Below, piece by piece: positions 24,560 through 37,697 of a stretch of DNA of 64,000 nucleotides. The notes beneath the pieces were generated by a model, which saw only the letters and a program-made list of their open reading frames with translations, had not been told where the DNA came from and did not search any database. Made by a program: the position numbers and the translations under genes. Positions within the stretch are counted from its first letter, which is position 1, and each line of letters starts with the position of its first letter. Source of the DNA: Actinomucor elegans (lineage: Eukaryota; Mucoromycota; Mucoromycetes; Mucorales; Mucoraceae); contig JAMSLZ010000009.1 of assembly GCA_026027325.1 (NCBI GenBank), positions 1,054,001 to 1,118,000 of the forward strand. The letters are read 5' to 3'.

Positions 24560-26220
24560 ATGAAGCCATTGTATACTCTATTGGCTTTGGTGGGGTCTTC
24601 ATTGGCCATCCAACCGCAACAGCAGCAGGTGTTTTCTTCAAGCTCCAATGATCATGTACTTCATGGCCGATATCTTCATATTACAGATATTCACGTAAAT
24701 AAACCATTTACAAAAAGAGTAAATCGAGTAAAATCTAACTTGTTTAATTTAGATGGACAAACATTATGTCACCGGTGCTACGATCCAATCCGATTGCCAC
24801 CGTAAGCCTAAGAAGCATAAGCATAGAAAGAAGAAGGAAGGATTATTAGCTGGGTATTGGGGTGCACCTGGTATGGATTGCGATTCACCACCTAAATTAG
24901 TCTATCATTCAATCGATTACATCGCCAAAGAATGGAAGGATAAGATTGATTTTGTCATTTGGACAGGCGATAATGCTAGGTAAATCATAAATCAAGGTAT
25001 GCCTAACAAGCACTCATCTCTCCGCATAGACACGATGGTGATGCCTTGATCACTAGAACCAAGAAAGAAATCATTGGTTATAACCAGCAGGTTACAGATC
25101 TATTGAAAAAAGCCTTCAGTTTGGACTCAAATCGCACATTACCTATTGTCCCTTGTATTGGTAATATAGAACACACCTGTATCTCTGTTTATTGTATTAA
25201 AACTAGATAGGAAACAATGATGTTCATCCTCACAATGAATTAAGAGGCATCAAGAACAATCCTCAACTCTTGCAGTTCAGTGAGATGTGGGCCGATTTTA
25301 TCCCAGCCAGTCAGCAGAAACCTTTCAAACGCGGTGGTTATTTTGCTGTGGATGTTGTGCCAGGTATCCGTGTCCTTTCTATTAATTCACTCTACTTTTT
25401 TGGATCCAACGATGTGGTAAATGCATGCAGTGATCTTTCTGGTCCCGGTGCTCGTCATGTCAGATGGATGCGTCATCAATTAAAGAAAGCGCGCAAGGAA
25501 GGTGTCAAAGTCATTGTGATAGGCCATGTACCTCCTACTATTAAGACATTCAAGGATAGCTGCTTGGACGATTATATCAAGCTATCAACCAAATATGCCG
25601 ATGTCATTACTGGCCACATGTATGGCCACGCCAATATGGATCATTTCCAAGTGCTTAGTCAGCAGTCTAGTAATGCTGCCTCTATTCAAGAAGACGATGA
25701 TCACTTCAGTATTCAAAAAGATGCAGGCAGATTCATATCTACGCTTCGCAAACAATACAAGAAAGTAAAGAAAGTGCGTAATCAACAAGACTTGGTGGTT
25801 ATTAACGTGGCGCCTCCTATGCTGCCATTGTTTTACCCTACATTCCGTATTAATGAATATGAAGCCAATACAAGCTCATATCAATTTGGAACTTGGCTTA
25901 AATATACACAATGGTACACCAACTTGACTTATTGGAATGAACAGCGCGATCCTGTGTCTCGCAAGCATTTGGCACCCGAGTTTGAAATTGAATATACCAC
26001 GGACGGAACATATGGTATGTCTGATCTGACAACCGAGAGCTGGCTTGATTTTGCTCAACGTATCAGTTCCAAGAAGGGAAAACAGCTTTGGGAGACCTAT
26101 CTACGTAATATGTTTGTTTTGACAAACAATAATTGGTATGAACTAAGTGTACCTGTGCAAGATCCCAAGATAGGTTGGTGGGATTGGCTTTATAGAGGAT
26201 TTGAAAAGTTATTTCTATAA
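24560..26220 (+). CDS. Endopolyphosphatase (calcineurin-like phosphoesterase, Ppn1 family)
   Basis: Four exons (24560-24694, 24753-24979, 25030-25160, 25211-26220) encode 500 residues. A hydrophobic start (MKPLYTLLALVGSSLAI) acts as signal peptide or anchor. Metallophosphoesterase ligands appear in order: LHITDIH (D-x-H), FVIWTGDNARHDGD, CIGNNDVHPHNE, VIGHVPPT and ITGHMYGHANMDHF. The ARHD and GNNDVxPHN signatures are those of Ppn1-type vacuolar endopolyphosphatases rather than acid sphingomyelinases, which share the fold. Expected role: cleavage of inorganic polyphosphate chains in the vacuole. Yeast Ppn1 is longer; this protein lacks the long C-terminal extension and ends just after GWWDWLYRGFEKLF. 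I chose 24560 because the upstream in-frame ATG at 24428 would add a Lys/Phe/Tyr-rich leader read from repetitive DNA. AATAAA overlaps the stop. Confidence 0.9.
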
Positions 26221-26642
26221 ATAAAGAGCTTTGCTTTCATCTTTCAAACGAAAAAAAAAAAACATGAAGATATCAGAGTGCAAAGGTATATTGCGCCAGA
26301 ATTTTGATTTCATTTTAAAAAACAAAATAAGGTTGATGTCCAAAGAGGCGTACATTAGAAAATATTGTGTAGAGTTCAATAGCACAGCTACTGATGTAAA
26401 GATTGTTTCTGATTGCCTTCAGTTGAGAATATATATATAAAAAACACAGATTTTATAGAAATACGGTCATTCTTCTATTACCAATGTGTATTAATGAATG
26501 ATAGTTTTGTTTATTCGTAATGAATAGTAAATAGAAAGTAGAAATTTATATATGTATATATTGTTTAGATATTATTAAGTAGATATTATAAAATGATGGG
26601 GGTAGGGTGTATAAGCACTGTCTATCATTTATTATATATTAT
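26221..26642. other. Convergent 3' intergenic region
   Basis: AT-rich 3' flanks of two converging genes; no gene seen. Confidence 0.6.
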
Positions 26643-29600
26643 TTAGAAAGGCAAGTCGAAACGATCTACAGTTGGACCTTGAGGTTGAGTGTTTGCATTC
26701 ACATCTTCGACAGGAGCAGCCTCAGGTGTATTAGCAGCTACGGGAGTCTCAGGTGTAGTGGCAACTGGAGGAGCAGGATCAGCTTCGGTTGTAGTAACAG
26801 GAACAGATGCATCAGTAGTAGGAGCAGGCGCTTCGGTAGTGGGGGCAGGCGCTTCAGCAGTAGTAGTGGGGACAGGATCAGCACTAGAAGCGGCAGGAGG
26901 GACAATACTAGAAGCAGCAGGAGGAACAACACTGCTGGCAGCATTAGATGGAGCTAAACCAGCAGCCTTGAGAGCCATAGCAAGAGCCTCAGAAGACGAA
27001 GCCGTATCTTTATCCACAACAGGAACATTTTTTTGCTCATAGTACATGGCTCCGTGGAAACCTTCACCAACAACCACAGTAACATTTTGGAACAAGTCGA
27101 CCTTTCTTTGATCAGCAGGTAAGGCAAGGAATTGGAGAGCACTGGCAAGCTGTACCTTCAAGATCAATGGGTTTTCGTTGAGAGCAGTGCCCTTGGGAGG
27201 AACAGTAACAGAAGGATCAATTGCACCACTCAAGGTACCCAAATTCATGTAAGCACCGGCCTTGTTAGTAAAGAAGACATTGGCGGCGACACCTGTAACA
27301 GTATAAGGTGTATCAAGAGGATTGTAGAACTTGACCCAGATATTAGGAGTCAAACCGACCATCTTCATTTGGTTCTCGACTACTAATTGGGGGGCAATAC
27401 CCTTCATTTCAGTCTTGAGGTTGACTTGAGAGAGACCAGGCTGTAAAGGAATAATCTTGGTAGAAGTTAAGGAACCCTTAACAGACAAGGCAGTAACTTG
27501 ACCAGTAAGGTAGTTGGTGAGCATCTTGGAGAGAGAAAGAAGATCACTAGAGGTCATTTGCATTTTAGCAGCCATTTCATTTCTACCGGGTTTGATAACT
27601 GTATTGGTCAAGAAAACAGTACCAACTTGAGAACCAGAAGCATCCATGTGAACATTAAAGTTGAGATCACCAGCTGTGATAGTGATTTGAGAAGGATTAT
27701 TCAAAGCAATAACCAATTCAACATCAATGTAGGTGGCTGTACCGCCAACGACCTTGAGAGAGACGATTTCAGTAGCTCCGCCAAAATTATAGAAACCTGT
27801 CATGAAAAGAAAAGGATCAGTAACATTGGCTTATTGATTTAAAAAGAAAAAAAAAACTTACCAGCCAAGGAAGTTTGGACATCAAAGTCAATATTATTGA
27901 GCTTTAGTTCACCAATTTTAGTAGTAGCAATTGAATTAGCGACACCCTTGAGACCAAAAGGAACAGCAGGCTTAAGGGTAAGGCCACCAACAAATTGGGC
28001 AAAGAGAGGTTCAGCACCAGAGTAAACCTTGAAAGGAATATCGCTGAACGCAGTACTGACAATATCTCCATGTGTAGTAGCAGGAGATTGAGGAATAGCC
28101 AGGTTGGCTACGTTGTGTCCACCAGAGTTAGCATCGACCTTCATGTTAAGGGATGTAACGTCAAGAGAGAAACCGAAAGGGTTCTTGAGTTGAGCTTCAA
28201 CAGCGGTAGATCCAGCAGGGGCAGCAAATGGATTCTTGGTGAAATCAATTTGAAGATCTTTCATAGTAACAGCAGGGATTAAATTAGGCTTGCTATTGGG
28301 GCGAGGAAGAATCACACCTTCGATACTGATAGTTTGGAAAGCCTTAGAAAGCCATTGAACGGGGCCATTGGGACCAGAAGCAGAAACACCTTTGACAGTC
28401 AAGATGGAATCATTTCCACTCAGGTAATTATCAAAGACCTCGGCAACAGTAGCCATATTAGCAGGTTTTTGGGGGATCATGCGGCCCTTCATGGCCATAT
28501 TGGATACACCATTAGGAGGGAAAATAGCATTACCTTCGGAGCCAAGAGGACCGAGCTCAATGTCCTTGTAGTAAGATACAAATCCAACGCCTTCAAAATT
28601 AAAGCCAACTTGAGAAGGATTACTGATGGTAGTGTTAGCCTTGAGAGTGATACCCCCAGCTGGGTCATCACTAGGCAAATCGAACTCGTTAATCTTGACA
28701 GCGTCCTTGAATCCACTAGCGCCAGAAAGAGTGACGAACTTTTCCATAGAGATCTTGGAGAAAGTGAACCCGAGGGCATTGACGCTAACATCGGTGGAGT
28801 AAATATCCCATACAAAGTCTTTGTTGTTGATCATGTAGGCAGCAAATTCGGCCATATCATCAGCATTAGCAATAGCGAAATCACCACTGACATCGAAAGC
28901 AGCACCAACATTAGGCTTGGCCTCGATATTTTGCATAGTGACATGACCAAGGACCTTACCTTGCCAGGCAACAGTCAAAGGGCTAGGGAAACTAATGGTA
29001 GCAGCCATAGGACCAGTCTTGCTAATAGAACCCTTCATTTGAACCTTGAATCCGCCTTCAGTAGGAGCAGACATGATGATGGAATCAAAACCGAGGACAG
29101 AGCCATCGACAATCTGTTGGACAATAGGTTGGCCAACAATAGGGATGAGAGCAGTAACAGTGTTATCAGTAGCAGTGGCAACGCCAGCTTGAGCAAAGGT
29201 AAGCGTATTAACATATCGACCAATGGCTAAATCAGAAGCAAGGGACAAGTCTACCTTCAAACTCTTCATAGCTTCCATAACAAAGTTGGAGATATTGAAA
29301 CCATTAAACAAGTTTGCATCGGCAGCAACCTCTTCTTGACCTTCAATACTGAAACCACCCATAGTGAGCAAGGCATCAAGAGGACGCGTGTCCAAGTTGG
29401 AAGTAACAGCAAGAGAACGGAGCAAGATAGCGACGGCAGCAGGTTCAGTGTTCATGGCCATGTTGAGTTCACCAGATTGAGCAACGCCTTTACCAGGGAT
29501 AATGATGGGGTTGCTGCTAATATCTTGATCAATGTTACCAACTGGCATACCATTGTAGGTGACGGCCGAGACAACCTTGGAGATGGATAAACCAGCACTG

Positions 29601-31744
29601 AAAGGATTACTAATAGTGACCTTTACGCCAACAACGCCATCAGTAAGCGTAGTGGGGCGAACGGTGAGGGCAGAACCTTGAATTAAAGCGACTTTAAGAC
29701 CAGGCAAAGTAGTATCAATTGCGACTTGAGAAAGACCTTCAGCAAGAGAGGTAATGGTAGTAGATTCAGGAAGACCACCAATGGAAACACCGTTATCCTG
29801 GCCCATGACAAAAGTGCTAAGTAAATTTTGACCAACAGAAGAAGACTTGGGATCAAACTTGGCAGAAGTCAAGACTGTATTAGATCCACGGTTCAAAGTC
29901 AAATTGGACAAAGTGACTTGACCGATGCTAGTGTCAGAAGCCAACATGGCAAAATGGACATCACCCGTAGAGATACTGAAATCAGAAGGGTTTTGCATAG
30001 TGACATTGATAGCCAATTCAAGATAATCATCTTGGCCACCAACAACGTCAAGAGCGTTGATAACAGTAGCAGTAGAATTCAAAAATTCAAGGCCATGAAG
30101 AGAGGTAGGCAGCTCAAAATTAATACCAGAAAGAACAAGAGGACCAATGGAGGTGTTGACCTTGGTAGTAGCATTACCAGCAACCATAAACGTATAGTTA
30201 CTGGAAGCAGTTAAAGCGTAGGTGTATTGGTTGAAAACAGATTCCTTTCCTGTGATACCAACAATATTAGCTTGGTTGATGGCAAATTGAAGCTTGCCAG
30301 CATTTTGATCACTTGTAGCAGGAACATAAGGTGTGTTCATGATAGCGAAGCCTTCAAAGCCTTTGGTAGAATTAAGACCAAGTGTGACATTTTGAGTAAC
30401 TTCGGTGATGTTCAAAGAGAAACCAAAAGGCATCGAGAAACCAGCTGTAACAACGGGAGCCTTGATACTAGGAGCATAAGGTTGATCCTTGTTGAAGGCG
30501 AGATCCAAATAACCCATGGAGATAGAGTTCATAATCTTCAATGGCTTTTCAGAAGCAAGAGCAACGTTGAGAGTAACAGACTTGAGACCTTCAGATAACC
30601 AATTGATAGGATCTCTACCATTAGGAGCAGCAGAAACACCTACAGCAGAGGTATTGGAGATTTTACCAGCAATATAGTTGGAGAAAAGAGTGCTGACTTT
30701 AGCTTGAGCAGCAGCATCATTGGCTTGGGATTTCATGATACCAGAGAGCAAGATGTTATTATCGCCCTTTTGAAGAGTGACATTCTCAGAATGTACGCGA
30801 CCAAGGTCAATACCATCATAGCCAATGTTCATCTCAATGCGACCGAGTTGAACACCAATTGGTGAAGGACTCGTGAGAACAGTACCAAGCTCGATAAGAA
30901 TACCACCATTAACAGCATCACCAGGAAGCTGGAAGGAGTTGATTCTTACTTGAGGGAAACCATTCATACCATCGAGTGTGATGTCCTTGTTCAAGTTCAC
31001 AGTTGCTGTTCTATATATATATCAAACAGTTAGTTTCATGCTCCTTGCCAGATAAGAGGTTGAGATTATTTACCTTGAGAGAGCAGTGATCTGTGCCTTA
31101 CCGTTCAGAGTCCAAGTGAACTTTTCGTTAGCCAACATGTAGCGAGAGAACTCGGTGAAAGCAGCAACGTTGGTAATCATGAAAGGCGTAACAGTGTCGA
31201 TAGAGCCAGAGCCACCAGAGATGTGTGTTTTAGGAAGAGTGATTGTACCAAGTACAGTTTCATTATAAATGACCTCTACATTATCATCGAATACGATGTC
31301 AGCACTGAATGGACCTGTGTTTTTGAGACTAGTGGCCATATGCATGTAGAAAGTAGAATTAGCATCAGCACCAGCAACTGGTTGAATGTTGGAATCAGCG
31401 GGGGGATCGAAAGTGATTTGGGCTTCATCCACTTCAATGTGAGAGTGATTCATGGTAGATTGGGCAATCTGGGGGAAAGCAACAAAGAGGATCAAGAGAA
31501 CAACTACTACAATTACAATGGCAGTAACGACGGAGCAAATGATCCAGTACTTTTTGTTCTTGTAAAATGGCTTCTTTGTAGGAACTACAGGCTTTTCGGA
31601 GTACTCTTCAAACTCATTGTCTACGTATTGAGCTGCAGTATGATGTTCAGTTGTAGTCGTAACAAATTCTTGATGGAGGTGATTATGTTCACCTGCACCT
31701 TGGACAGCAAAAGCTTGCTGACCTTCATTAATGCTTCCAGGCAT
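26643..31744 (-). CDS. Large membrane-anchored LEA/DUF3712-like protein with internal tandem duplication
   Basis: Three exons (31744-31074, 31010-27862, 27796-26643) encode 1,657 residues. The first ~65 residues are polar and probably cytosolic; a single transmembrane helix follows (KKYWIICSVVTAIVIVVVVL then LILFVAF). The ectodomain consists of beta-rich units with repeated phrases such as NPS(Q/D), VNALG, 'LEGLSQV' and INGF/ASGF-x-VKIN-x-F-x-LP, the style of fungal DUF3712 (LEA-14-like) domains. It is built as two long homologous halves (about 31430-29350 and 29200-26950). The C-terminal ~110 residues are Ala/Pro/Thr-rich repeats (TTEAPAPTTEAPAPTT), typical of O-glycosylated stalks, ending FDLPF. 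Function of the family is poorly known; a role at the vacuolar or plasma membrane is inference. High codon regularity suggests strong expression and creates long antisense frames. Confidence 0.85.
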
Positions 31745-34700
31745 TATATATTATTGTATTAAAGAGTGGAGATAGATGTGTATATATGTATAAATATTAT
31801 GAAAAAGGATTGGCTTTAAGATATTCAAAACACAGCAATGCCAAATGAAAGCTGGTTAGTGATGAATGTAGAATCAAGAGGGTTAAAGAATCCAAATTAT
31901 ACAGTAAAGATGTTTATGTGGCTTTATATATTGGATTGGTTATGTGTAATACGAACACACTATAAGCAGATCCACTCCACAATTCCCTTAATAAACAATG
32001 GTTGCTCAAATATCAATAGGGAATACAAGATGTACCTTTCGAACAACTGTATTTTGGCTGTTTTCTACATGTGAATTACCCACACACTTTTTTGTTCAGC
32101 AATTCAATGAAGCGTTGGTCAATTTGACAGAGTCTACTATATACAGTAAAGACTTGCAAGACGATAGGCCCTTGATGTAATAAGTTAAGACCCTTTTTTT
32201 TAACTTTGGTAAGCTAATCTAAAGTGATGCATAAGTCTCTAGGCTTGTTTGGAGAGAGTCTTTATTTGGTTAAAGCATCGAAATAACATCAGACTGTAAA
32301 ATGCATTCACAGTTCATTGATTACACGACAGCCTAAGGTTCTGTGCACAGATGAATTGTAACACTAGGCTATAGAATACTATTGTGTCCTGATTAGTGTT
32401 AAATGACACGTTCAAATAGATTCTGGAAAATACTTAAATGTTTGATATCGGAATAACATAGGCTTGTCGATAGTCAAGCTATGGACTGATAGATTGGTTA
32501 GATATTTTGTTCAAAGGTCACTGTATAATACCATCGAGTCAGCGTTTTCATTTGTCGAAAGTGCAAATATATACCTGTTTTGTATATAATTACAGGAAAG
32601 AAGTCCGTCTATATTTCATTCTAGTATGAATCCCGACTTCTGAAATAGAACCAGAGCATTTGTATGTAAGACTTTGCTTGTCCAATTGAGAGTAAATACT
32701 AGTATTCAATATAATGAATATGCTTATCGATTAGTAGACACTATGAGGCTTTGCTTTGATAATCTATTTCAGCATCTATAGCATATGAAAGTGCTTTAAT
32801 AGCAGTTTATTGTGTTTAATAACGCGATATATTTCGACGAATTAGCTCTCACGCTGGATTACTCATCACTAAGCTTTGATTTTAATTGTGATCATCAGGA
32901 ATATTTTGATACATTTCATAATACTGTGGTGATGCTTCCTCCGAGCAATCGCAGCAAGTCCATTCGCATCCACATGATTGTCGAGCAAGGCAAAGTAATA
33001 TATGCACCATAAGTAGAGATGGAAGAAGGTCAGCCCAGAAAGTATACACCAAATTTTGAGTAATTAAGTAAATGTTTGAGGTATTATCGCTCTATTCAAT
33101 CATGACTACGCACTGTAATATCTAAGGACAATATACTACTATACTGAATATATGCTCCAATACAAAGTAAGTATTTGCTAAGCTTCATTCTTTCATGAAC
33201 ACAGATTTAAACCACTGAATCATAGTAACTCTTTTAGAAGACGTTCTTAATCTCAAGTTGATGTATGTTAACAAAGTTGGTTTTCGAGAAACCTAAACTT
33301 TTTCCCGTTGCAAGTCAAGAGCTTCTCATTTAGGCAACCGAATTCGTGAAAATCCACTAATAATAAGCTTTCTTTTAACTGGGTGTACAGAAAGAAACTG
33401 ATCTCGTTCATCTTTACAAAACTCAGTTTTGCATAATATACCGATTAGATGACATTGTTCACCTTTGAAAGCGCTAAAGAATTATATAAAATACTTGGTT
33501 ACTACTGCTGTCATTATTGATCTATCAAGTATTACGTTGTGTCAGATCGTCGATGTGTGGTTCATTTTTTTTTTCTCTCTGCGTTTTTCGTACCTGGGAA
33601 AATCCCAAGCAAAAAGAGCTGCTTTGTACCGGAAATTCAATATTGAAGCTGCACAAAAGACCCTTTTCAAGGTATCTTTCGCTTCATTCGCGGGAATAAT
33701 CCAATAATCTGGCGTACTTGTACCACCGCAACATTATGATCTGACTTGGCTGGTGAATAGCGGCGATATGTCATGAGGATGGTATCGCATTAAAGTGTGA
33801 GTTAAACACAATCGAATGGCTGCGGATAAAGCCGATTGGATTTAACCTAACCTGTCCTTTGACAAGTAAGCGCTTCTAAACAATAAATTACATATTCTAA
33901 TTAACTATACAAACGCGTGTCATTACACCATTGTAACCGGTGAATAGTTTTTTTTTTCTTTGGAAAAAAAAATCTATTCATTATCAATAAATTGATCTGG
34001 AGAGGATTTCATAGGCTATCTATTGCTTATGTAGGCCAACCATAACCAATGTTACGCGAGTTTTTTTTTTCAAGTTAAACCACCAGATTAAGTAATGGTT
34101 CAGGGTATTTTTAGTAAAAATGACCTTTGTTGTTGTATTCAAATCAGGACATCAGGAAGAAAAAAAATACCAGGTACACGCATTTAGGATCATGGGAACA
34201 AAGTATGCTTCAACAATTGCAGCTGAAGAGCATGCTCAGTAGAAATCAAAGAAGTTCAAGGTAGCTGTAAAGCTTTTTCTGCGCAGCATTTTATAGTTTC
34301 TTTAATTTAAAACAATCCTGTAATTGATAAAGAAAGAAAAATAGAAGCCTTTTGGCAACTGCGGCGTTATATTTGATATATAAGTTTTTGATAGCTGACA
34401 GTGTGCACTTGTATATGGGCCCTAGAGCAATAGCATATACTTGTAGTGCTATATCAAAATATACAGCATAGAACTGTAAAGTAACAATACCATTTTGATA
34501 TGGATTAGACTTGCTCCAATTCCGAATCACCCTCTTTTGGAAATCTGATCAAGAAGAAGAAAAAAAGGCCCATGCGTTTGAGTAATGTTAAGACAAACTT
34601 TTCTCACAGTTACTTACTTTGTTCATGAGAAGTAGCTTATGGCAGGCACCGTTCTGTCTTGATATATAATTTGTACCATTTGAATTCTTGGTTTTAGCCA

Positions 34701-34943
34701 AAAGTACAGAATACTGATAGATTTTACTATTTACAGCGGAATCTCGATCTAGTAATACTTGCAACTCAGTGATGCATTTCCCAGCCAAATGTCACTTGGT
34801 CATACTGGCAGATCACTTTTTCGCACCGTATTAAAATAAGCAATACGATTAGTTAATGTACTTATTTAGCCAATGAGAGCTTATAAGGAAAAAAAATATA
34901 CTAGATACTTGTTGTAATTAAAGAATAGGCTTTGAATTCAGCG

Positions 34944-35013
34944 ATTAATAGATACAACAGTAAATCATTCTGAGCATATATTACTAAACAAATGCAACAT
35001 TTGACTGCGACCT
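34944..35013 (-). repeat. Dispersed intergenic repeat copy (half of an inverted pair)
   Basis: Reverse strand reads CAAATGTTGCATTTGTTTAG, then CTCAGAATGATTTACTGTTG, then TATCTATTAAT; head-to-head with the copy starting at 35014. Confidence 0.6.
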
Positions 35014-35090
35014 TTAGCCGATATTAATGTAATATCGCACCTGAAGACTATGGAATGTTCAGATTGAATTAGTGTATCTATAAGGACTTT
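35014..35090 (+). repeat. Dispersed intergenic repeat copy (half of an inverted pair)
   Basis: Contains AATATCGCACCTGAAGAC, then GTTCAGATTGAATTAGTG, then TATCTATAAGGAC, matching core, tail and the extended TATCTATTA block. Confidence 0.55.
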
Positions 35091-35308
35091 CTGATCCATA
35101 TATAATAAGTATACTATACATCAATGATAAACAGTAAGTTATATATGTTTCATATTTTCAGTATCACAACATCATTTGTCAACCAATTCAGATTTGATGT
35201 TGTCTCTGGAGGATAGACTATGTTTAAAGTGCACTATTGTATCTATTAGGGCCTTTGTTTGACTTAAATACTACGAGTATATTCAATTTTAATAATGGAA
35301 TCTAAATC

Positions 35309-35341
<33 letters not shown>

Positions 35342-35485
35342 TGGTGCAATGGCATATCAAAAATTAAAATGAACACAAAATGAGATACTGTATATCTGTT
35401 ATAACGTTTGTCCAGCTAGGGCGTAATTAATAAATTGTATTTGCCACTGATTAGATTAAATACTATTCATATAGTTTAGATTTAA

Positions 35486-35550
35486 TGATCAACAGATTTG
35501 ATTTAATGTCGCATCAGAGAAGAGATCCATATTCTGACTACATTACTAGA
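35486..35550 (+). repeat. Dispersed intergenic repeat copy
   Basis: Contains GATTTAATGTCGCATCAGAG in the family core position. Confidence 0.55.
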
Positions 35551-36339
35551 TCTCTTACAACTTTTATTATAAAGTAATTTTTGCCATTAAACTTATGCGC
35601 ATGTTTTTCTTTCATTCTGCAAAACCTACGACTAGTTAGTACCTTTCCCAAACTTCTATCCCAGCTCATCATGCCTAAAACCATCTTTTGATGTGTTCAT
35701 ATTAAAATCAGTATACAGCACATCATTTTTCATCTTACTCACTACACCAAAATATTGTCTCACTGATGCTGCAGTTCAGGCCCTATTTATTATTAACCTA
35801 TCAGTTCCGATGCATTTTTGTTGCATTTGTCTTTAGAGACCCACTGAATAATTGACGACTTAATATATATCTACACAACATGCAGATATGACCAAGTGGG
35901 CTGTCCATATATTCAAGTCATATTATTTGAATAAAACAAAGACAAACTCTCAACAAGACAACTAAAGACGCAGGGCAAAATCTCGGCTCAATTCTCTCTG
36001 CTGAATGGTATATCCATTTTCCAGTAATATCATAATATGATCCCTTGTGTGGATCCTTTTAAACATTCACGGTCATATGCCAGCTGTTTTTCCATCACAA
36101 TTGCGATTGATGATAACGAGTACGTAGCAATTCACATCTATAATCATTCTAACGCACATCGAAACATCCAGCTTTGCCATCGTCTCTCGATATTCAAATA
36201 AGTGTGTTTCTAGCAATAACTGATTTTTTGTATTCTGTTTTTTAATATATATAGTAATTTAACAAGTGATAACTCTCATAGGGAAATAAGAACCTAAATA
36301 GTCATAGAGAATTAGATTAGTATAAAGCTCTTATTGTTT

Positions 36340-36976
36340 CTACAAGTTTAAATTACCATCATTAGGAGGAATAAAGTCTTCAGAAGTCTTCCAGTTGGGT
36401 TGACGTCCAAATCTAGGAGCAGGGGCGAGCTTTTCTTTGGTGTAAAGCTTTTGAGTGTTCAAAATGTCGACTAAAGGCTTGGTTTCAACTGTGGCGGTAA
36501 CAGCTTTATCGATAGCAGCTTGAGCATCGAGACTAATAACAAAATTTTAATATCAATTACCCCAATTAAAACCATATGGTATCTTACCTAGGCTTGGCAG
36601 AAGCGCCTTCGAGAAGAAGGGCAACGTCTTGTTGAGTGTATACAGCAAGTCTAGGGAAGTTTCTACGAGTATCACGTTGGAAATAGTAGTTGTTGCTGAG
36701 GTTGGAAGCGGAAGACTTGGGATATTTGTACTTTTCGGGGCGAGAACTATAATACAATATCGTAGATTAGTTGTCTATACATTTATTCAATTACTGTGTA
36801 AATCTTACGCAGGAGCGGGGGTACGGAATTTACCAACAACGGGCATACCGTCAGTAGACAAAGGGTTCTATATAAAAGTTTGAAGTTGAGAATTTTGATA
36901 GTCGATTGTCGGGTTATGGACTTACGATAGAGAAGTATTTCTTCACCCAAGACCAAGTCTTTGAATTCCACGACAT
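36340..36976 (-). CDS. NADH:ubiquinone oxidoreductase (complex I) 21.3 kDa-type accessory subunit
   Basis: Four exons (36976-36926, 36867-36809, 36746-36588, 36532-36340) give 153 residues. The diagnostic block is NNYYFQRDTRRNFPRLAVYT followed by QQDVALLLEGASAKPS, close to the 'YxxRDxRRNYPRLS...VxxLL' block of the fungal complex I 21.3 kDa subunit. GKFRTPAPA upstream also fits this family. It is an accessory subunit of the mitochondrial inner-membrane complex. The N-terminus (MSWNSKTWSWVKKYFS) is amphipathic and basic. Introns are 55-65 nt. Divergent from the Nnf1-like gene across a 721-bp gap. Confidence 0.82.
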
Positions 36977-37697
36977 GTTATTAATATAAGAACTGTCATT
37001 GCAAATAAAATTAAATTATGTCAGTAATTTACTTAAAATCGTAAATGTTATGGAAGAAATTCAAGTACCTTTTGCAACGTTGAGATCAACAAGAAAAAAA
37101 ACACACAATAAACAAGTTCTGGGCTTCAAGACGTGGAGATTGCGGGGTCGAAAGACGGAAAGTGATGTCACGATCGGTCATTGGATTGCTGAATTGCACC
37201 GGCTCCAAAAATTAAAATGAGTTTTTGTAGGTGGATCCTCCTTGGGCCTAAAATTTCAATGTTTGGCAGTGTTTTTTTTTCTATATAACAGTATTTTTGA
37301 GGCATAAATTATAATAAAGGTAGCTTTTAAATATGCAAGGTATATTTCACAATTTCTTTTGTAATTTTTCTGATATAAAAGTTTTGACTGTTGAGGGTAA
37401 AACAGGCGTACTAAATACTGTACATGAATTAAATGCAACTTGCAAGTTTGATAGTAAACCGATTGTAACCTTTACGGTATTAGATATGAAGTACAATTAA
37501 GTTTAATTTTTGTTAAGAGGTCATCTATTAGTTTGGATTTTTTTATTATGTGAAATCTCATTTAAAGAGAACAGAGTTTCATTTTTGGCTTTTAGAAGAA
37601 TTATTTTTGATTTTTGATTTAATTCCAGCCAGATAGAAAACACGCGTTTTATAGTTTCGCGTTTTTTTTTATATTACTATTGAGGATAATCTATATC
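36977..37697. promoter_or_regulatory. Divergent intergenic region (complex I subunit / Nnf1-like)
   Basis: 721 bp between the two divergent start codons; AT-rich with no supported gene. It must contain both promoters. A small plus-strand frame (36999-37220) overlaps it without family features. Confidence 0.55.

Larger units (their letters stand above)
31745..36339. other. Gene-poor 4.6-kb stretch
   Basis: No gene seen; the longest frames (for example 32812-33012 plus) have no recognisable domain. Holds the promoter of the DUF3712-like gene at its left end, a 30-A run (35310-35339) and a local cluster of dispersed repeat copies at 34944-35013 (minus), 35014-35090 (plus), 35191-35252 (plus) and 35486-35550 (plus). 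Confidence 0.55.

Noticed and set aside
7802..26220. A vacuolar gene cluster (P5B ATPase, PQ-loop protein, endopolyphosphatase)
   Set aside because: The genes are separated by unrelated genes and long gaps and lie on both strands; shared location is not enough to call a functional cluster.
26607..26957. Arg/Ser-repeat protein on the plus strand
   Set aside because: It is the complement of the Ala/Pro/Thr-rich tail of the DUF3712-like protein.
28334..29230. A 298-codon plus-strand open frame (and others at 29828-30598, 26689-27042)
   Set aside because: They are antisense to the DUF3712-like gene, have no domain, and arise from the biased codon use of the real minus-strand frame.
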